DNA from: Endobugula sp965214375
GTDB taxonomy: Bacteria; Pseudomonadota; Gammaproteobacteria; Pseudomonadales; Cellvibrionaceae
DNA: 64,000 bases
Reading direction: 5' to 3'
NCBI GenBank assembly: GCA_965214375.1
Contig: OZ243947.1
Coordinates: 1,860,001 to 1,924,000, forward strand
Each line of letters opens with the position of its first letter. Positions within the stretch are counted from its first letter, which is position 1. The position numbers were made by a program, and so were the translations under genes. Shown here piece by piece: positions 18,191 to 27,099 of the stretch. The notes below the pieces were generated by a model. It saw only the letters and a program-made list of their open reading frames with translations, was not told the origin of the DNA and searched no databases.

Positions 18191-19618
18191 TTATTTAATC
18201 GCTTCTTGCTGATAATCAATTGGAAATTCTGGCGGTACGTCTTGGCTTAAATCGGGAGCCACGCGCCCGGTAATGTCTTTCTTTAAAGCGTCAAGCAATG
18301 CTTTTTGTGTGGTGTGCTTGCCTTGCAGTGCTTCTAATACGGTCATATCAACCGAATCAGTAACAGCTAAGTGATGAATGAAAACTGGCTTTTTTTGGCC
18401 TTGGCGGTGAAGCCTTGCGTTAAATTGCTGATAAAGTTCAAGCGACCAATTCAAACCAAACCAGACAATGATATTGCCGCCGTATTGAAGATTTAGCCCA
18501 TGTCCCGCGCTGGCGGGATGCGCTAATAGCATTGGTACTTTTCCAGTGTTCCAACGGTCGATAGTGTCAGAAGCATTGCCAATATGTTCAGCTTTGGGGA
18601 ATCGTTGGCGTATGCGGGCAAGATCAGATTTATAGTTGTAGGCAACAAGTACTGGTTGACCAGCGGCTTCTTGAATAATTTCTTCAAGTGCGTCTAGTTT
18701 GGTATCGTGAACCGCTTCAAAATTGCCTTTATCGTCTGTGTATAAAGCACCGTTGCTAAATTGAACTAGTTTGTTGGTTAGTGCTGCCGCGCTGGTTACT
18801 TCAACCGTTTCTTGTTCTAATTCCAATAGGAATTCTTTTTCCAATTCACGGTATTGGTTACTTGCCTTGGGTGGCATAGTAAGGGGAATGACGTTATCTA
18901 CCCGTTGCGGCATTTTCAGGTAATCTTCAGCCGATAGCGTTAAGCAAATGTCTTGCAGCTTGTTATATATTTTTTCTTCGGTGCCGGGGCGTGGCTCGAA
19001 GCTGTACCCCATGTAGTCGCCAATGAAATAGCGGTCACGGAATCCACTGAATGTTTTGCCTAAGCGTTCCCCTTTATCAAGAAGGAATACTTGCGCCCAT
19101 ACGTCCAGTAACCCATTACTAGCGGGTGTACCTGTCAGTTCAACCATGCGGTCAACTTTTGGTAGTGCTTTTTTCAGGGCTTTGAATCGCTGGGCTTTAG
19201 ACGACTTGAAGCTACTGGCTTCGTCAATCACTACCATGTCATAAGGCCAGTCTTTCCCTAGCGTTTTAACCAGCCAAGTAACTAATTCACGGTTTATGAT
19301 GTGAATGTCAGATTTGCGCTTTAGCTTGGTGTTTCGCTGTGCTGGGGTTCCCGTAATCACTTCAAAAGATAAGTGTTTGGTATGCTGCCAATTGCTTATC
19401 TCGTTAGGCCACGTATGTACAGCCACGCGAAGCGGTGCAATAACTAACACCCGGCCAACTTCAAAGGTGTCTAGTAGGTCGGCAACAGCGGTCAGCGTGG
19501 TGACTGTTTTGCCCAACCCCATATCTACCCACAGACCACAAGATGGGTTGTCTTTTATAAAATCAACGGCCTTGTTTTGGTAGTCGTGTAATAGTTCCCG
19601 GTTTAGTGATTGGTTCAT
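18191..19618 (-). CDS. SNF2-family DEAD/DEAH-like helicase
   Basis: The 475-residue protein has Walker A at residues 33-38 ('MGLGKT'), a DEAH-like box 'VVIDEASSF', motif III 'LTGTPASNG' and motif VI-like 'NARLHRQGQKKPVFIHHL'. These define the SNF2/Swi2 superfamily 2 ATPases that translocate on duplex DNA. Phage versions usually sit with VRR-NUC and polymerase genes, as here, and probably assist replication or recombination. Its start overlaps the next upstream gene by four bases. Confidence 0.93.
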   Translation of the reverse strand: MNQSLNRELLHDYQNKAVDFIKDNPSCGLWVDMGLGKTVTTLTAVADLLDTFEVGRVLVIAPLRVAVHTWPNEISNWQHTKHLSFEVITGTPAQRNTKLKRKSDIHIINRELVTWLVKTLGKDWPYDMVVIDEASSFKSSKAQRFKALKKALPKVDRMVELTGTPASNGLLDVWAQVFLLDKGERLGKTFSGFRDRYFIGDYMGYSFEPRPGTEEKIYNKLQDICLTLSAEDYLKMPQRVDNVIPLTMPPKASNQYRELEKEFLLELEQETVEVTSAAALTNKLVQFSNGALYTDDKGNFEAVHDTKLDALEEIIQEAAGQPVLVAYNYKSDLARIRQRFPKAEHIGNASDTIDRWNTGKVPMLLAHPASAGHGLNLQYGGNIIVWFGLNWSLELYQQFNARLHRQGQKKPVFIHHLAVTDSVDMTVLEALQGKHTTQKALLDALKKDITGRVAPDLSQDVPPEFPIDYQQEAIK

Positions 19619-19824
19619 GCGGCCACCTTTCTACTTATTTGGTGCTGTCTGTAATTACACTGGTAAATGGCGCGTTTAAAGCCTTGCTCCCCAGTAAATG
19701 AAGTAAAAGCAACCCTTGTGGCGTGAGTAATTCCGTTTTTATAGACTTCAAAAGAGCCGTTTTTTAGTTCCAGTACGAAACAGTTGGCAGTTTCATACTT
19801 GATCTGTTTTTCTGTGTAACTCAT
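19615..19824 (-). CDS. Small hypothetical phage protein (69 aa)
   Basis: I do not recognise a family. The short basic product ('MSYTEKQIKYETANCFVLELKNG...') has no membrane segment or metal motif. It is translationally coupled on both sides: its start overlaps the VRR-NUC stop and its stop overlaps the helicase start, each by four bases. The tight packing supports a real gene in the replication operon. Confidence 0.65.
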   Translation of the reverse strand: MSYTEKQIKYETANCFVLELKNGSFEVYKNGITHATRVAFTSFTGEQGFKRAIYQCNYRQHQISRKVAA

Positions 19825-20138
19825 GCGGCCACATTTCCAAATATCAGGCCGTCTACAGCGTCAAGGTAATCTTCAACACCCGCCAGTCCATACAATGTAA
19901 AAACAGTGCAGCCACGTTCTGTTAGTTTCTTTTGTTCAGATTCTTGTAGCTTGCTTAGTTTTCCGTTGTGGGTTTTCAACTCAACAAAGTGGACTTCACC
20001 ACCCGGCCAGATAACGATACGATCAGGAACGCCACGCTGATTAGGGCTGACGAACTTACGCGTTAACCCGCCACGGTGTTGAACTATGCCCACGAATTTC
20101 TTTTCAAGCTGTGATTCTCTAAGGTTATCGGTTTTCAT
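19821..20138 (-). CDS. VRR-NUC domain nuclease
   Basis: This 105-residue protein is a single VRR-NUC domain (PD-(D/E)xK superfamily). Key parts are 'RGVPDRIVIWPGGEVHFVELK' (acidic residue, then E-x-K) and 'GKLSKLQ'. Stand-alone versions in phages are structure-specific nucleases associated with SNF2 helicases. It touches the polymerase stop by one base and overlaps the next gene by four. Confidence 0.92.
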   Translation of the reverse strand: MKTDNLRESQLEKKFVGIVQHRGGLTRKFVSPNQRGVPDRIVIWPGGEVHFVELKTHNGKLSKLQESEQKKLTERGCTVFTLYGLAGVEDYLDAVDGLIFGNVAA

Positions 20139-22042
20139 TATTTTCTATACCGCTGGCATTCAAAGCCTTCAGAATTAATGGGTAAGCCTTCAGCCCAGCT
20201 AGGAAGTTGGCACATGAGGTTTTCAAATTCTTCAACACTGCCAAAGCCATTACGGGCTTCAGCAATTAATTCATCGTGAACAGATAGCACTACTTCATAA
20301 CCCGCTTCTTCTATCCGAAGCATGGCTTCCGCCATAAGGTCACGGGCTACGGCTTGGGTGATGTTTTCCACCAACTTACCGCCGTAGGTTTCTTGCCTCT
20401 GCCATTTTCGCGTTACCGAATTGGTGCCCATGAACGTCACTTGTTCATTGTCGAACCTGCCTATTGCAATACGTGGCTGGTAATAAGCCAATGCGCGGCC
20501 AGAAGGTAGACGGCAAAATAAATAGCCGCCGATAACTCGAAATTTAATAGCGCGAACTTGGAAGGTTTTACCGGGGTGTTTTGTTGCGTTTTTTGCAGCG
20601 GTGTCTATATCCCACCAAAAGCGCGTTATTTTATTATTCGCATTGCGCCAGTCAGACTTAACGGTTTCGGCTAGGTCGGTATCAATATCAACACCGTACA
20701 TTTCCGCCATACCTTGGAAGGCTTTTGCACCGCCTTGATAGCCAAGGGCAAGCGTTGCGACTTTGCCAATGAAGCGTTGTTCTTTATCTACATTTTGAAG
20801 TTCAACGCCGTATATCTGTGTGGCGGTGTGTTCGTAGATCATGCCGTGACTTCTGAATACATTCAGTACGTCTTCTTGTCCTGCCAGCCAAGCTAATACG
20901 CGGGCTTCGATAGCTGAATAATCTGAAACAATAAGGCGTTTACCTTCAGGGGCGCAGATCATCCCGCGAAGGCTTGAACTTAACGCCTCCATCGGTTCGT
21001 TATAAATTGCGCCTAGTATTTCCGCGTCTTGGAATTGGAATAATTCAATGCACTTGTCAGTATCATCAAAGGACGGACGCGGTAAGTTTTGCGGCTGGAA
21101 GTGTTTACCGCTCCAGCGGCCAGTAGCCGCACCGTGGTACATAAGAAGACCGTGCGCCCGGTGATCGTCAGTCACCAGTTCTTTTAACGCTGTATATTTT
21201 GCTGTACTGGTCTTGCCTAGTTGTTGGCGTATCTCAATTAATCGGCGGGCTATGTCGGGTAGGCTTTCGTCTTTCAGCACGACTTCAAGGTAAGCTTTGT
21301 CGAACTTCTCCATAACAAAGCCAAGTGATCCAATGTAATCAATCACCCGTTGTCGTTGGCTGACGTTTACCAATTCACCGTCAGTAATTCGTGATACTTC
21401 GCCATTCAAATATTCAGCAACTTGGTCAATGATAATTAGTGCATCGTCAACCGCTTGTGTGTCTATGAATACACCGCGAATATTTACAGTTTGGTCTAAC
21501 TCCCACACCTTACGTTCTAAGGTATTCAGTGGGCGAAGTCGTTTTGATATTTCACGTTCTGCTACCACGTCTTGAACGCAGTAGTCATATAATTCATTCA
21601 GTAGTTCATCGTCTTGAATGCGCTTGCCACGGTAGGGCTTGCAAAGGCGTTGAATTAAATATTTACCGCGCTTGTCTTTCTGTTGATCTTGGGACAGGCC
21701 CAAGGCAGCACCACACGCACCCAGTGCGCGGGGCATGGCTAAAGCGGCGGCGTGTGCGGCGGTATCGCTCCATTGTGGAACAGATACTTCAGGCCAGTTC
21801 AGGACGTGGTGCCAGATGCAATATTCAAAAAAGCTATTCCACGCATTGAACTTGAAAGATGAAGGGTCTTTGGCAAATTCGGGTAATTTCATTTCCGGTA
21901 GCCACAAAATAGGGTCTTCTTCTCCATAGGCATAGGCCATGCAGATCACTTTAGTAGTTGGATGCTTGGAATAACCCCACGCGCCCAACTTCCGAATATC
22001 GCCTTCGCTGTATGTTTCAAAGTCGATGCTAACAACCTGCAT
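20138..22042 (-). CDS. Phage family A DNA polymerase with 3'-5' exonuclease
   Basis: The N-terminus has the exonuclease acidic motif 'VSIDFETYSEG'. The polymerase domain carries motif A 'VSDYSAIEARVLAWLAGQ', a motif B-like 'KVATLALGYQGG' and motif C 'VLSVHDELIAE'. The start at 22,042 has a well-spaced GAGGG; an ATG at 22,060 would add six residues and overlap DUF2303 by four bases. About 634 residues, typical for phage PolA without the 5' nuclease domain. It implies phage-directed DNA synthesis. Confidence 0.94.
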   Translation of the reverse strand: MQVVSIDFETYSEGDIRKLGAWGYSKHPTTKVICMAYAYGEEDPILWLPEMKLPEFAKDPSSFKFNAWNSFFEYCIWHHVLNWPEVSVPQWSDTAAHAAALAMPRALGACGAALGLSQDQQKDKRGKYLIQRLCKPYRGKRIQDDELLNELYDYCVQDVVAEREISKRLRPLNTLERKVWELDQTVNIRGVFIDTQAVDDALIIIDQVAEYLNGEVSRITDGELVNVSQRQRVIDYIGSLGFVMEKFDKAYLEVVLKDESLPDIARRLIEIRQQLGKTSTAKYTALKELVTDDHRAHGLLMYHGAATGRWSGKHFQPQNLPRPSFDDTDKCIELFQFQDAEILGAIYNEPMEALSSSLRGMICAPEGKRLIVSDYSAIEARVLAWLAGQEDVLNVFRSHGMIYEHTATQIYGVELQNVDKEQRFIGKVATLALGYQGGAKAFQGMAEMYGVDIDTDLAETVKSDWRNANNKITRFWWDIDTAAKNATKHPGKTFQVRAIKFRVIGGYLFCRLPSGRALAYYQPRIAIGRFDNEQVTFMGTNSVTRKWQRQETYGGKLVENITQAVARDLMAEAMLRIEEAGYEVVLSVHDELIAEARNGFGSVEEFENLMCQLPSWAEGLPINSEGFECQRYRK

Positions 22043-22056
22043 GGCCTTACCCTCTA

Positions 22057-22830
22057 TCACGCCTTGGCTTCGTAAACGGCTACGTTTTCCAATGAATCGT
22101 CAACCTTAGTAATCAATTCACGGAAAGCGTGTTCAACAAAGCGGTGTGGTTCCATTAAGTGGTAAGAAAGTGTCAAACGGCCTTCACGTAGACGATAGCG
22201 AAGGCGGGCTTTAACTTCGTACTTTTCACCGTTATGGAAAGGTGCAACACCAATATGGATAACTTCAGGAAGTTCCACAGTCCCCTTCTGGTTTTCTTCG
22301 CTGTATTGGAATTGAAATTCACCCGTATTCAGACGAATAGCACTACCAAAAGCAGCCTTACGGATAACCTTGAACTGAAGGGCAATTTCAAGAAGTTCAG
22401 CACCGGTAGGGGTAACAACGTCTTGGGCGCGTTCTTCCAAGAATTCGGCAAACTCGCTTTGTTCGATGTTCTTACCATCGTAAGCAATCCACGCTTGCCA
22501 CTCTTTGGAGTATGGGCACTCATAGCTTGCAGTATGGTCACACCATGCCGGTGAATCGCCGCTTTGGTGGTAATCAATAATGGCAGTCAGACGGCTTTGC
22601 TTTTCATCGGCAAAGACCACAGTAGCTTCGTTAGCGAATCGGCGGACGTATTCAATAAAGCTATCACCTGAACGGAAAACAGGTGTTGCACGAACACGGC
22701 GCGGGGCTGGAAGATAGTTTTCAAGGTCTGCCACGTTAAAGTCGTCAGGCACGACAATCAAAGGTTGTCCGCTGACTTCGTGAACTTTTTGGGAGTTCAC
22801 AATCTGGGCTAATGCGTTTGTTTCAGTCAC
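22057..22830 (-). CDS. DUF2303 family phage protein
   Basis: The 257-residue product matches the DUF2303 pattern: 'VVFADEKQSRLTAIIDYH', 'WCDHTASYECPYSKEWQAW' and 'FAEFLEERAQDV'. The function of the family is not established. It is common in replication or recombination cassettes of temperate phages, here directly upstream of the polymerase and probably co-transcribed with it. Confidence 0.85.
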   Translation of the reverse strand: MTETNALAQIVNSQKVHEVSGQPLIVVPDDFNVADLENYLPAPRRVRATPVFRSGDSFIEYVRRFANEATVVFADEKQSRLTAIIDYHQSGDSPAWCDHTASYECPYSKEWQAWIAYDGKNIEQSEFAEFLEERAQDVVTPTGAELLEIALQFKVIRKAAFGSAIRLNTGEFQFQYSEENQKGTVELPEVIHIGVAPFHNGEKYEVKARLRYRLREGRLTLSYHLMEPHRFVEHAFRELITKVDDSLENVAVYEAKA

Positions 22831-22842
22831 GTTATTATCTCC

Positions 22843-23214
22843 TTAGCTAACTTTTTGAAGTGGCTTTTCAGAATCATCAAGCTGGACGTTTGGCTTGCTT
22901 GATTCGCCAACTGTGCGTAGTGAAGTGTCTTGCTGGTCTGGATCGTTTCGTAACAAGTCACCGTCTGCCGTTGACCACATGATGGTTTCAGCACGATCCA
23001 ATTCAGGAATTTGATGTTTAACCACAGGCGTAAGCTTCACAGTGTCTTCATCCCGCTTATTCAGCATTGAAACTTTAAGCTGAAGGGTTACGGAACCTTG
23101 TTTCCCGCTGTCACGTACTGCCTTAACAACATCGGCTAAGACTTCGGTTAGTTCGTCGTTCAAGGTGCCTTTGTTCAGGTACACCAGATGTTGACTAAAG
23201 GGTGTGTTATTCAT
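22843..23214 (-). CDS. Hypothetical phage protein (123 aa)
   Basis: No family is recognised. The product is mixed charged, with a C-terminal low-complexity acidic tail ('SSKPNVQLDDSEKPLQ'). A segment 'GKQGSVTLQLKVSMLNKRDEDTV' suggests a small beta-rich fold. It lies 12 bp upstream of the DUF2303 gene in the leftward operon, and its position next to DUF2303 and DUF2815 suggests a replication accessory role (inference). Confidence 0.65.
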   Translation of the reverse strand: MNNTPFSQHLVYLNKGTLNDELTEVLADVVKAVRDSGKQGSVTLQLKVSMLNKRDEDTVKLTPVVKHQIPELDRAETIMWSTADGDLLRNDPDQQDTSLRTVGESSKPNVQLDDSEKPLQKVS

Positions 23215-23281
23215 GGTTTAATACCTCAATGGTTGGGTTAGAAATTGGGGCGGGAAGTAGCCGCCCCATTGTTTTCAACTG

Positions 23282-23830
23282 CTATGCGGCCAAAAAATCT
23301 TCGTCGTCTTCCTCAATACCACCGAAGCCGTCCATAGCGTCTTCAACGCTGACATGGGCACCGTCAAGGGCTTCACCATCGGCGGCGAATTGAATAGCTA
23401 CCAATTCAGCGTTGACACGCTTGCCGTAGTTGTTGTCTTGCGCCCATAAACGAACTTTGGCGTTGACATAACAACCGGCATAGATTGGGCAATCATCTTC
23501 ATTGTTGATGGTGTCAGTGCCATTGGTGCTAATAACAAAGGGCTTGCCTTTGCTATTAGCAGAAAGCACTTGATAGCCTTCATATTCGGGACGGCCTTTG
23601 TCTTCACCGTCACGAAGACACAGCTTTTCCGCTGGCAACTTGCGGCCTTTGAACTTCTCTTTGAATAATTCGGCAATCTGATTATTAAGGGCTTTGATTG
23701 ACACGGTGTGTTTTTCAGGGTCAAGCATGAGTGTTGCACCACACTTGCCTTCTTCACCGTTAATTACTGGGCGAGTGAATAGGTGTGGGAATGAAACACG
23801 GACGTTTTTAATCATGATGAAATCAGACAT
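23282..23830 (-). CDS. DUF2815 family protein, probable single-stranded DNA-binding protein
   Basis: The 182-residue product starts 'MSDFIMIKNVRVSFPHLF' and contains 'GATLMLDPEKH' and 'YAGCYVNAKVRLWAQDN', features of DUF2815, a family related to T7 gp2.5-like ssDNA-binding proteins. The very acidic C-terminus ('GGIEEDDEDFLAA') is like the partner-recruiting tail of SSBs. Location with polymerase, helicase and nuclease supports the role. Confidence 0.85.
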   Translation of the reverse strand: MSDFIMIKNVRVSFPHLFTRPVINGEEGKCGATLMLDPEKHTVSIKALNNQIAELFKEKFKGRKLPAEKLCLRDGEDKGRPEYEGYQVLSANSKGKPFVISTNGTDTINNEDDCPIYAGCYVNAKVRLWAQDNNYGKRVNAELVAIQFAADGEALDGAHVSVEDAMDGFGGIEEDDEDFLAA

Positions 23831-23852
23831 AATATTTTCCTCTAGGTACGGG

Positions 23853-24998
23853 TTAAGCTACTTTTGAAAAGCCTTCAGTTGGATTAACTTCCAACGCTGG
23901 GCGTTTATCTTTCAGGGGGGCAAGTGCGGGTTTGCCTTCCGGCTTAACAACTTGTTCCTGAAGGATTGGGTTGCCTTTACCCAAGGCTTTTTCTGCTTGG
24001 GCTGGGCTAATAAGTTTCTTGGTGAAAATCTCAGCAACTTTCAGCTTGGAACCACGAAGTGCTTTTTCAGCGTCTTCTTCGTTGCGCCACTTACGAATTG
24101 AACGACCTGCTACCAGTTTGTAACCCGGTACGTCATGGCCTTGTTCCAATTCATTAAGCGCGTTTGCTTCAAGTGCTTTGATCCAGTCAGATAAGGTATT
24201 CAACTGGGGGAGTAATGCGGCCACTTCATCGTTAGATAGTTTTGAAATATCTTTTACCGTGATTGGCACAACCACAGATTCAAAACCTTCCGCCGCTGTT
24301 TTAAGGGCGTGTTCAGCCAGTGCGCGACACGTAGCTTTTGCCTTGCAGAACTTACAAGCGTGTTCATCGGGCGTTAGTTCTGCATCTTCTTCTAGGGCTT
24401 CGGTAGCGCGTTGCTTGGCTTCTTCACCAAACTTCAGCAAGTCTTCACGGGATACTTCCCATTCACTGATATGGTCAAGCCGTGGCTGAACAATGGATAG
24501 TTTGAAGGTGTCAATTTCATCAAAGATGAATTCATACTCATTCAATGCACCCAAGGCGTATAGCATGGCTTGCTTATTTTCTTCAGCGTCGATTTTTACG
24601 CCTTTGCCATATTTCAGGTCGATAACTGAAGCGGTGTGACCTTTGATAATTAAACAGTCACAAGTACCGAATCCTTCCGATACCCAAGGTGAAAAATCCA
24701 CTTTCTGTTCAATTAGTACTTCACCTTGGTGGTTGCGAACGTAATCAAGGTAAAGCTGTACGGATTCAACCATTTCAGCGTCAGCTTCAAAGCCATTGAA
24801 ATTTTTGCCAGCATAGAAGTCAGCGGTAACGTCTTCTTTTAGACAGCGTTCCGCTAATTCGTGGGCGGCTGTACCGTGTTCGGCAAACTCGCTTGAAGTA
24901 TCAGGAAGGTCTTCTTCCATGCGAACCGAACCCGCACAGACCATCCAACGGTGTGCGCCTGATGCACTAAGTTTTGCGTGTGCTTGTTGTTCTGACAT
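23853..24998 (-). CDS. DUF2800 family protein, Cas4/RecB-like nuclease
   Basis: The 381-residue protein begins with the family pattern 'LSASGAHRWMVCAGSVRMEE' and has the nuclease segment 'FGTCDCLIIKGHTASVIDLKYGKGV' (D, then D-x-K). One cysteine near the N-terminus (MVCAG) and three in 'CKFCKAKATC' could hold an iron-sulfur cluster, as in Cas4 and AddB. It likely processes DNA ends during phage recombination or replication. A proline-rich C-terminal tail follows the nuclease core. Confidence 0.88.
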   Translation of the reverse strand: MSEQQAHAKLSASGAHRWMVCAGSVRMEEDLPDTSSEFAEHGTAAHELAERCLKEDVTADFYAGKNFNGFEADAEMVESVQLYLDYVRNHQGEVLIEQKVDFSPWVSEGFGTCDCLIIKGHTASVIDLKYGKGVKIDAEENKQAMLYALGALNEYEFIFDEIDTFKLSIVQPRLDHISEWEVSREDLLKFGEEAKQRATEALEEDAELTPDEHACKFCKAKATCRALAEHALKTAAEGFESVVVPITVKDISKLSNDEVAALLPQLNTLSDWIKALEANALNELEQGHDVPGYKLVAGRSIRKWRNEEDAEKALRGSKLKVAEIFTKKLISPAQAEKALGKGNPILQEQVVKPEGKPALAPLKDKRPALEVNPTEGFSKVA

Positions 24999-25345
24999 TA
25001 CGCGGCCTCCCTGTACTGGGTGGCTACGTCGATAACTTTCACGTAGTCGGATTTTTTCAGGTCGCCGACTTTGGCCGCGTCAAAATCGGCCAGCAAGTTC
25101 TTGGCAGCGTCTTTGCCTTTGGCTTTGGAAAGGTCGATCAAAGCGGCACGAACGTCTTCAACGTCTGTTGCTTTTTCGGGTTCGGCCTTTGGTTGTTCCG
25201 GCTGTTTTTCTTCAACCTTGGTGGTTTTCGCCGGTGCTTTTTTAGCTTTAGCAGGGGCGGTGTTTTCGGGTGTCGCACTACCTTGGATAACTTCAATCAG
25301 GTTGTTGACGGCGGTGGTTAGTTCTTCAATACGTTGTTCCAGCAT
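24998..25345 (-). CDS. Hypothetical phage protein with coiled-coil N-terminus and Ala/Lys/Pro linker
   Basis: No firm family. Residues 1-20 form a short amphipathic helix, residues ~25-60 are an Ala/Lys/Pro/Glu-rich linker, and the C-terminal ~50 residues ('DVRAALIDLSKAKGKDAAKNLLADF') look like a small helical domain. Its stop overlaps the DUF2800 start by one base. The modular layout suggests a tethering or adaptor protein of the replication cassette (inference). Confidence 0.65.
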   Translation of the reverse strand: MLEQRIEELTTAVNNLIEVIQGSATPENTAPAKAKKAPAKTTKVEEKQPEQPKAEPEKATDVEDVRAALIDLSKAKGKDAAKNLLADFDAAKVGDLKKSDYVKVIDVATQYREAA

Positions 25346-25373
25346 GGCAATTTCTCCGGTGTTAAAGGTTTAG

Positions 25374-25733
25374 TTAAAAAGCGTCACCGCTTTGCATGGC
25401 GGCTACTTCGTTACAAGCTGACAAGTCCATTTCTTCAAGGGTTTGAATAACTCCTTTAATCTCTACTTTCATATCTGGCTTGTTCAGGCGAAGGATTTCG
25501 TGAAGGCGGGTAATGACTTCGCTGTGATGATCTTCACCGGCATGTTCTGTGAAGCAACCAACCGCCCAGCTAATTAATTCATCTTCTTTTTCTGTTAATT
25601 CTGTTTCTTGGTTAGTAATGCTTTGCTCAAGACGTTTAACCAGTTCAGATACTTGCGGGTTGTCGTCAAACTGAAGTTGAAGTGCCCGAATTAGTTCTTC
25701 ATCGGTCAGGCTTGATAGGTGCGTATGGATCAT
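25374..25733 (-). CDS. Hypothetical acidic phage protein (119 aa)
   Basis: No family is recognised. The protein is acidic and predicted largely helical ('ELVKRLEQSITNQETELTEKEDELISW'), with a coiled-coil-like stretch at about residues 30-55. It lies 28 bp upstream of the preceding gene of the leftward operon and 11 bp downstream of the first. Confidence 0.6.
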   Translation of the reverse strand: MIHTHLSSLTDEELIRALQLQFDDNPQVSELVKRLEQSITNQETELTEKEDELISWAVGCFTEHAGEDHHSEVITRLHEILRLNKPDMKVEIKGVIQTLEEMDLSACNEVAAMQSGDAF

Positions 25734-25744
25734 GGCCGTTGCTC

Positions 25745-25948
25745 CTACTGGTAAATTTCAAGCGGGAACTTGGCTTCAGGATTCAAGGCAAGAATGGCCT
25801 TCTTGCGGCGGTATTGAGCCAGTCGGATGCTGTTGTTTAGTGGGCCGGGATCAGGTACGACAACGACACTGGCGGTCACTTGATGGGAACTTGCTTGTGC
25901 CTTCTGCCGTAGTGGAAGAAGACGGGGGATATAAAGGCTTCTTAACAT
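25745..25948 (-). CDS. Small hypothetical protein, first gene of the leftward operon (67 aa)
   Basis: A short basic protein ('MLRSLYIPRLLPLRQKAQASSH...') with no recognised family. It is the first open frame after the strong leftward promoter at 25,982-26,010. An opposite-strand frame covers the same bases but would run through the operators. Confidence is moderate because it rests on position only. Confidence 0.5.
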   Translation of the reverse strand: MLRSLYIPRLLPLRQKAQASSHQVTASVVVVPDPGPLNNSIRLAQYRRKKAILALNPEAKFPLEIYQ

Positions 25949-25981
25949 TTTCCTGTCCTCGTGTTTCGTGGGTACAGGAGA

Positions 25982-26023
25982 AATATAACCAAGGTTAATT
26001 ATTCTGTCAATAACTTTGGTTAT
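25982..26023 (-). promoter_or_regulatory. Leftward early promoter (PL) with two repressor operators
   Basis: On the minus strand a perfect -35 TTGACA (26,005-26,010) and a -10 TATATT (25,982-25,987) are 17 bp apart. Two operators of the ATAAC-N4-GTTAT type overlap it: 25,985-25,998 (one mismatch) over the -10, and 26,010-26,023 (ATAACTTTGGTTAT) at the -35 edge. It should drive the replication operon and be shut by the prophage repressor. Confidence 0.8.
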
Positions 26024-26052
26024 ATTTTTTGTGTGCGGTTAATTTAGGGCAC

Positions 26053-26078
26053 AAAAAAGCCCGCTTAGATGCGGGCTT
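26053..26078 (-). terminator. Rho-independent terminator, minus strand
   Basis: AAGCCCGC and GCGGGCTT form an 8-bp stem around a 6-base loop; on the minus strand it is followed by a T run (from the A run at 26,053-26,058). It lies just after the 26,100-26,417 gene and would end the repressor transcript before the leftward operon. Confidence 0.85.
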
Positions 26079-26099
26079 GGTGCTTAGGGTTAGGTGAGG

Positions 26100-26417
26100 T
26101 TATTTTTTTACTGCGGCGAAATCTTGCATTTTTATAGTGCCATTCGTGTATCTTTCACAGTACGCCTTGAAGCGAACTGGGCTACTATCCTTGCTTTTTG
26201 CTGTAAGGTACAAATTTATAGCCCAAAAACCACCGTTTTCAATAGCATAGCTATCGGTAAAATATTCAAAATTTATTTGATAGCCTTCTCCCTCTAGAGC
26301 TTTGGTTACTTCTTTGGCACAAGCTGCCAGTGCTTTACCTTCCGTTAATTCTTCAGCGTTAGCTTTCCCAAAGGAAAAAGCCATAAACGCTATTAATATC
26401 AATGTCTTGTATTTCAT
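26100..26417 (-). CDS. Small secreted protein beside the repressor
   Basis: The 105-residue product has a clear signal peptide (basic 'MKYKTL', hydrophobic 'ILIAFMAFSFG', cleavage likely after 'KANA'). The mature part has two cysteines ('LAACAKEV', 'KAYCER') that could form a disulfide. No family is recognised. It lies 11 bp downstream of the repressor gene and shares its terminator, so it is probably expressed in the lysogen. Lysogenic conversion or superinfection exclusion is possible but unproven. Confidence 0.7.
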   Translation of the reverse strand: MKYKTLILIAFMAFSFGKANAEELTEGKALAACAKEVTKALEGEGYQINFEYFTDSYAIENGGFWAINLYLTAKSKDSSPVRFKAYCERYTNGTIKMQDFAAVKK

Positions 26418-26428
26418 TCAATCCACCT

Positions 26429-27088
26429 TTATAGATCGGATATAACTTGCCTAACCACGCCTACGATTGTGCAGTTCCCGTTAATTTGTATTGGCCGGTA
26501 GTCCGGGTTTAATGGCTTTAAGTACCGATGTGGCCCATCTATAACAAGCTTCTTCAGTGTAGCTTCAACACTGTCTTCTAGCCTTGCTACTACGATCTTC
26601 CCGTTTTCTGCATGGCTGTCTGGGTCAACAATAACAATTGATCCCTCTGGTATTGACGGAAAACCAAGCGGGTTCACCATTGAATCACCTTGTACGCGAA
26701 GCGCGAAGGCATGGGGGCCGACTTTCGCGATGGTCTCTTGCCATTCCTCAGCGTCACCCGGTTCAAAATTATCAACTATGGCCGTCCATTCGCCCGCCTG
26801 AACCCATGAAATCAATGGAATCCTCCCTGCAATATCTGGCCCCGGTATCACATCGTACATTGCTGAAGATTCAGCTACCCCATTAGGGTCATCCTTACCG
26901 TGCAGTAACCAGTCAGGTTGGCATTGAAGGACGTTAGCTATATCAAGAATCTTTGCCGTGGAACTGGATTTTCCTGATAGAAGCTTATGAACCATGACTT
27001 GAGATATACCGGCTTTCTCTGCCAGCTCTTTTTGGGTCATCCCCAATGTGCTTAGTCGGGTTCTTAAATTTTGCGCTAGTTTATTCAT
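26429..27088 (-). CDS. Prophage repressor (HTH plus S24 LexA-like peptidase)
   Basis: This 219-residue protein is a CI/LexA-type repressor. An HTH at residues ~18-40 ('MTQKELAEKAGISQVMVHKLLSG') is followed by an S24 domain with an Ala98-Gly99 cleavage site ('WVQAGEW'), catalytic Ser136 ('VQGDSMVNP') and Lys179 ('EATLKKL'). Such repressors self-cleave on RecA activation, so the prophage is probably SOS-inducible. It is divergent from the Cro-like gene across three operators. Confidence 0.95.
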   Translation of the reverse strand: MNKLAQNLRTRLSTLGMTQKELAEKAGISQVMVHKLLSGKSSSTAKILDIANVLQCQPDWLLHGKDDPNGVAESSAMYDVIPGPDIAGRIPLISWVQAGEWTAIVDNFEPGDAEEWQETIAKVGPHAFALRVQGDSMVNPLGFPSIPEGSIVIVDPDSHAENGKIVVARLEDSVEATLKKLVIDGPHRYLKPLNPDYRPIQINGNCTIVGVVRQVISDL

Positions 27089-27099
27089 AGGCTAATTTT

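Noticed and set aside
24974..25321. Plus-strand frame opposite the Ala/Lys/Pro protein
   Set aside because: Phe/Gly-rich composition is the typical complement of an Ala/Lys/Pro/Glu-rich gene; no start signal.
25732..25998. Plus-strand frame covering the first leftward gene and the promoter
   Set aside because: It would run through PL and an operator, and no product is recognised.
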